Source: Bacteroidia bacterium (lineage in GTDB: Bacteria > Bacteroidota > Bacteroidia > Chitinophagales > Saprospiraceae). From it: a stretch of 6,499 bases of DNA. The DNA lies in contig JAUIIF010000267.1 in the NCBI GenBank assembly GCA_030431945.1, positions 1 through 6,499 on the forward strand, given 5' to 3'. The position numbers and the translations under genes are program-made. The notes below the pieces were generated by a model. It had not been told where the DNA came from and searched no databases. It was given only the letters and a program-made list of their open reading frames with translations. This document shows, piece after piece, positions 5,282-6,499 of the stretch (position 1 is its first letter; each line of letters opens with the position of its first letter).

Positions 5282-6298
5282 ATGAACCAACTACAAAAAG
5301 AATGGTGGACCCGTGAGCAGAGCTATCTGACGCGCCGCCAGCTGTTTCGCAGTGCGGCTTTCGGGATCGGAAGCATGGCCCTGGGCACCTTGGGGTGCAC
5401 GGCGCCGCCGCCTTCCGCAGACCCGGTTGGCGACGTGCTGGCCCGGGCCCTGCACCTGGCACCACGCGCCCAACGGGTCATCTTTTTGCACATGGCCGGC
5501 GCCCCTTCCCAGCTGGAGCTTTTTGATTATAAGCCCGAACTGGCCAAGTTGAATGGAAAGCCTTGCCCGCCTTCCTTTTTGCAGGGTAAGCGCTTCGCCT
5601 TCATCCGCGGCGTACCGGAAATGCTGGGGCCACAATTTTCATTTGCCCAGCACGGCGAGAGCCGTGCCTGGGTATCGGAGTTGCTGCCGGAATTCAGTAA
5701 GAAAGTCGATGAGGTTACCTTCCTGAAAGCCGTGACGACGGAGGAATTCAACCACGCGCCGGCACAGCTATTCCTGCACACCGGCAGTACCCAACCGGGG
5801 AAACCATCCTTCGGGTCGTGGGTTACCTACGGGCTCGGAACGGCAAATGAAGACCTGCCGGGCTTCATCGTTCTGGTTTCCGGGGAGTCCGCGCCCAGTG
5901 GTGGTAAGAGCCTCTGGGGCAGTGGTTTTCTGCCCTCCAATTACCAGGGCGTAGAATTCCGGTCGCAGGGAGATCCGGTGCTTTACGTCAACAACCCCAA
6001 GGGTGTTTCCCGGGAGGTTCGGCGGCGAACACTGGACGCCATCGGCGACCTGAACCGGCGCGAATACGAAGAAGTAGGAGACCCCAACGTCCTGGCCCGC
6101 ATTGAGCAGTACGAGCTTTCCTTCCGGATGCAGATGACGGTGCCGGAGGCAACGGACGTGAGCCAGGAACCGGACTACATCCACGAACTCTACGGCACGG
6201 AACCGGGCAAGACCTCCTTTGCCAACAACTGCCTGCTGGCCCGGCGGCTTGTGGAGCGCGGGGTGAGGTTTGTTCAGTTGTATGATTGGAGCGCTTAA
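5282..6298 (+). CDS. DUF1501 protein, truncated at a junction (3' part missing)
   Basis: An exported DUF1501 protein, a relative of the alkaline phosphatase/sulfatase fold that habitually pairs with PSD1 proteins. It starts 3 bp after the PSD1 stop. The N-terminus has a Tat-like signal (LTRRQLFRSAAFGIGSMALG, R18-R19), followed by C39, which could be lipidated. Family landmarks are FLHMAGAPSQLELFDYKP (68-85, with H70 and D82), EEFNHAPAQLFLHTGS (154-169), SFGSWVTYGLG (176-186), GGKSLWGSGFLP and NNCLLARRLVERGVRFVQLYDW. The family sequence should continue after YDW with a G-W-D-x-H segment and about 130-150 more residues, including GGEFGRTP and further metal-site residues. Here only S-A-stop follows. 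Genuine DUF1501 sequence ends at about 6289; the last two codons and stop belong to the antisense of a different gene. Read the product as an incomplete fragment, not a short natural variant. Confidence 0.93.
   Translation: MNQLQKEWWTREQSYLTRRQLFRSAAFGIGSMALGTLGCTAPPPSADPVGDVLARALHLAPRAQRVIFLHMAGAPSQLELFDYKPELAKLNGKPCPPSFLQGKRFAFIRGVPEMLGPQFSFAQHGESRAWVSELLPEFSKKVDEVTFLKAVTTEEFNHAPAQLFLHTGSTQPGKPSFGSWVTYGLGTANEDLPGFIVLVSGESAPSGGKSLWGSGFLPSNYQGVEFRSQGDPVLYVNNPKGVSREVRRRTLDAIGDLNRREYEEVGDPNVLARIEQYELSFRMQMTVPEATDVSQEPDYIHELYGTEPGKTSFANNCLLARRLVERGVRFVQLYDWSA
6285..6289. other. Junction between two unrelated broken genes
   Basis: ATTGG here fits both the DUF1501 reading (end of D335 and W336, + strand) and the ExbB-like reading (part of its Ser and Asn codons, - strand). 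Both genes lose homology at exactly this place, in opposite orientation, with no sequence between. Hand-counted GC falls from about 62% (6121-6240) to about 43% (6291-6499). It is best explained by a chimeric join with short microhomology. Confidence 0.8.
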
Positions 6299-6499
6299 GG
6301 CCACTCTTGAGAACCTTAGGGAGCATGGCCGAAGAGCCTGAGCACACTCTTATGGCCCCTTGAACATCATTTGAGAGGATATAGCGCTGAATCTCATTCA
6401 TAAATGATGCTCCATCAACATCGAGCTTATAAGAGAGTTTAAAAAATCTTTCGATTGCAATTGTAATTCCCACCGCCCACACGATGAAAATAACAACCA
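6285..6499 (-). CDS. MotA/TolQ/ExbB proton-channel family protein, fragment (both ends missing)
   Basis: On the - strand the frame enters from beyond the window end (first complete codon 6497-6495) and reads VVIFIVWAVGITIAIERFFKL, a membrane span followed by the ER-x-x-x-L turn. It continues through YKLDVDGASFMNEIQRYIL and AIRVCSGS...AMLPKVLKSGLKRSN. This is the N-terminal region of Bacteroidota ExbB/TolQ-like proteins, inner-membrane channels that use the proton gradient to drive TonB-type transport or Tol systems. About 70 residues are visible. The next expected segment (an acidic EEQ-type helix and then the two channel-forming spans) is absent because the sequence switches at about 6285 into the antisense of the DUF1501 gene. 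A GTG at 6482 is internal, not the start. Its lower GC and AT-rich codons (TTT TTT AAA) differ from every other gene here, suggesting another genome or region. Confidence 0.85.

Noticed and set aside
6290..6298. Natural short DUF1501 variant ending in YDWSA
   Set aside because: The stop lies within sequence that reads as ExbB on the other strand, and the missing part contains the family's conserved C-terminal motifs, so truncation at a join explains it better.
5988..6482. Apparent 164-aa protein on the - strand starting at a GTG at 6482
   Set aside because: Its first part is the ExbB fragment, but from about 6285 it reads antisense through the DUF1501 gene into low-complexity Arg/Pro/Ser sequence. 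The GTG is internal to the ExbB frame. It is an artefact of the junction.
1..6499. CRISPR arrays, tRNA/rRNA genes, insertion sequences, att sites
   Set aside because: No regularly spaced repeats, no tRNA-like cloverleaf or rRNA stretch, no transposase or terminal inverted repeats were seen on either strand.

Overview
The window looks like a GC-rich (about 60%) chromosomal or metagenomic segment from the Bacteroidota, probably Saprospiria/Lewinella-like. This is inferred from the protein families and their wording (a Bacteroidota-style Spy/CpxP-like sensor, lipoprotein and Tat export signals, DUF1501/PSD1 genes with a beta-propeller partner) and from the absence of clear Shine-Dalgarno sequences before the starts. 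No lineage marker gene is present, so the assignment is tentative.

Layout. Positions 1-87 hold the last 28 codons of an unidentified + strand gene. After a 176-bp gap comes a tightly coupled + strand operon (264-1622): an ECF sigma factor (190 aa), a very small single-span membrane protein placed as its anti-sigma factor (96 aa), and a membrane-anchored CpxP/Spy/metal-sensor-like periplasmic protein (164 aa). Sizes, topologies and fold types parallel the CnrH-CnrY-CnrX trans-envelope signalling set, though in a different gene order. Facing it on the - strand (2806-1706) is a Tat-exported six-bladed NHL propeller resembling peptidyl-alpha-hydroxyglycine amidating lyase. Divergent from that is a + strand pair: a lipoprotein-like PSCyt1-DUF1549-DUF1553 protein with two CxxCH haem motifs (3023-5278) and, 3 bp downstream, a Tat-exported DUF1501 protein (5282 onward). 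The propeller, cytochrome and DUF1501 genes form an exported module of the type abundant in Planctomycetes and also found in Bacteroidota. Its biochemical function is not established.

The DUF1501 gene is cut abruptly at about 6289. Immediately beyond, on the opposite strand, lies the 5' part of a MotA/TolQ/ExbB proton-channel gene of clearly lower GC (about 43% against about 62%), also cut at the same nucleotides. The two broken genes meet antiparallel with about 5 bp of shared sequence and nothing between them. This is most simply an assembly or amplification chimera, although a real rearrangement cannot be excluded. Annotation past about 6285 should therefore not be used as genomic context for the rest.

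The most interesting biology is the compact sigma/anti-sigma/sensor operon and the PAL-like propeller next to the PSD1/DUF1501 pair. The most important practical observation is the chimeric junction.
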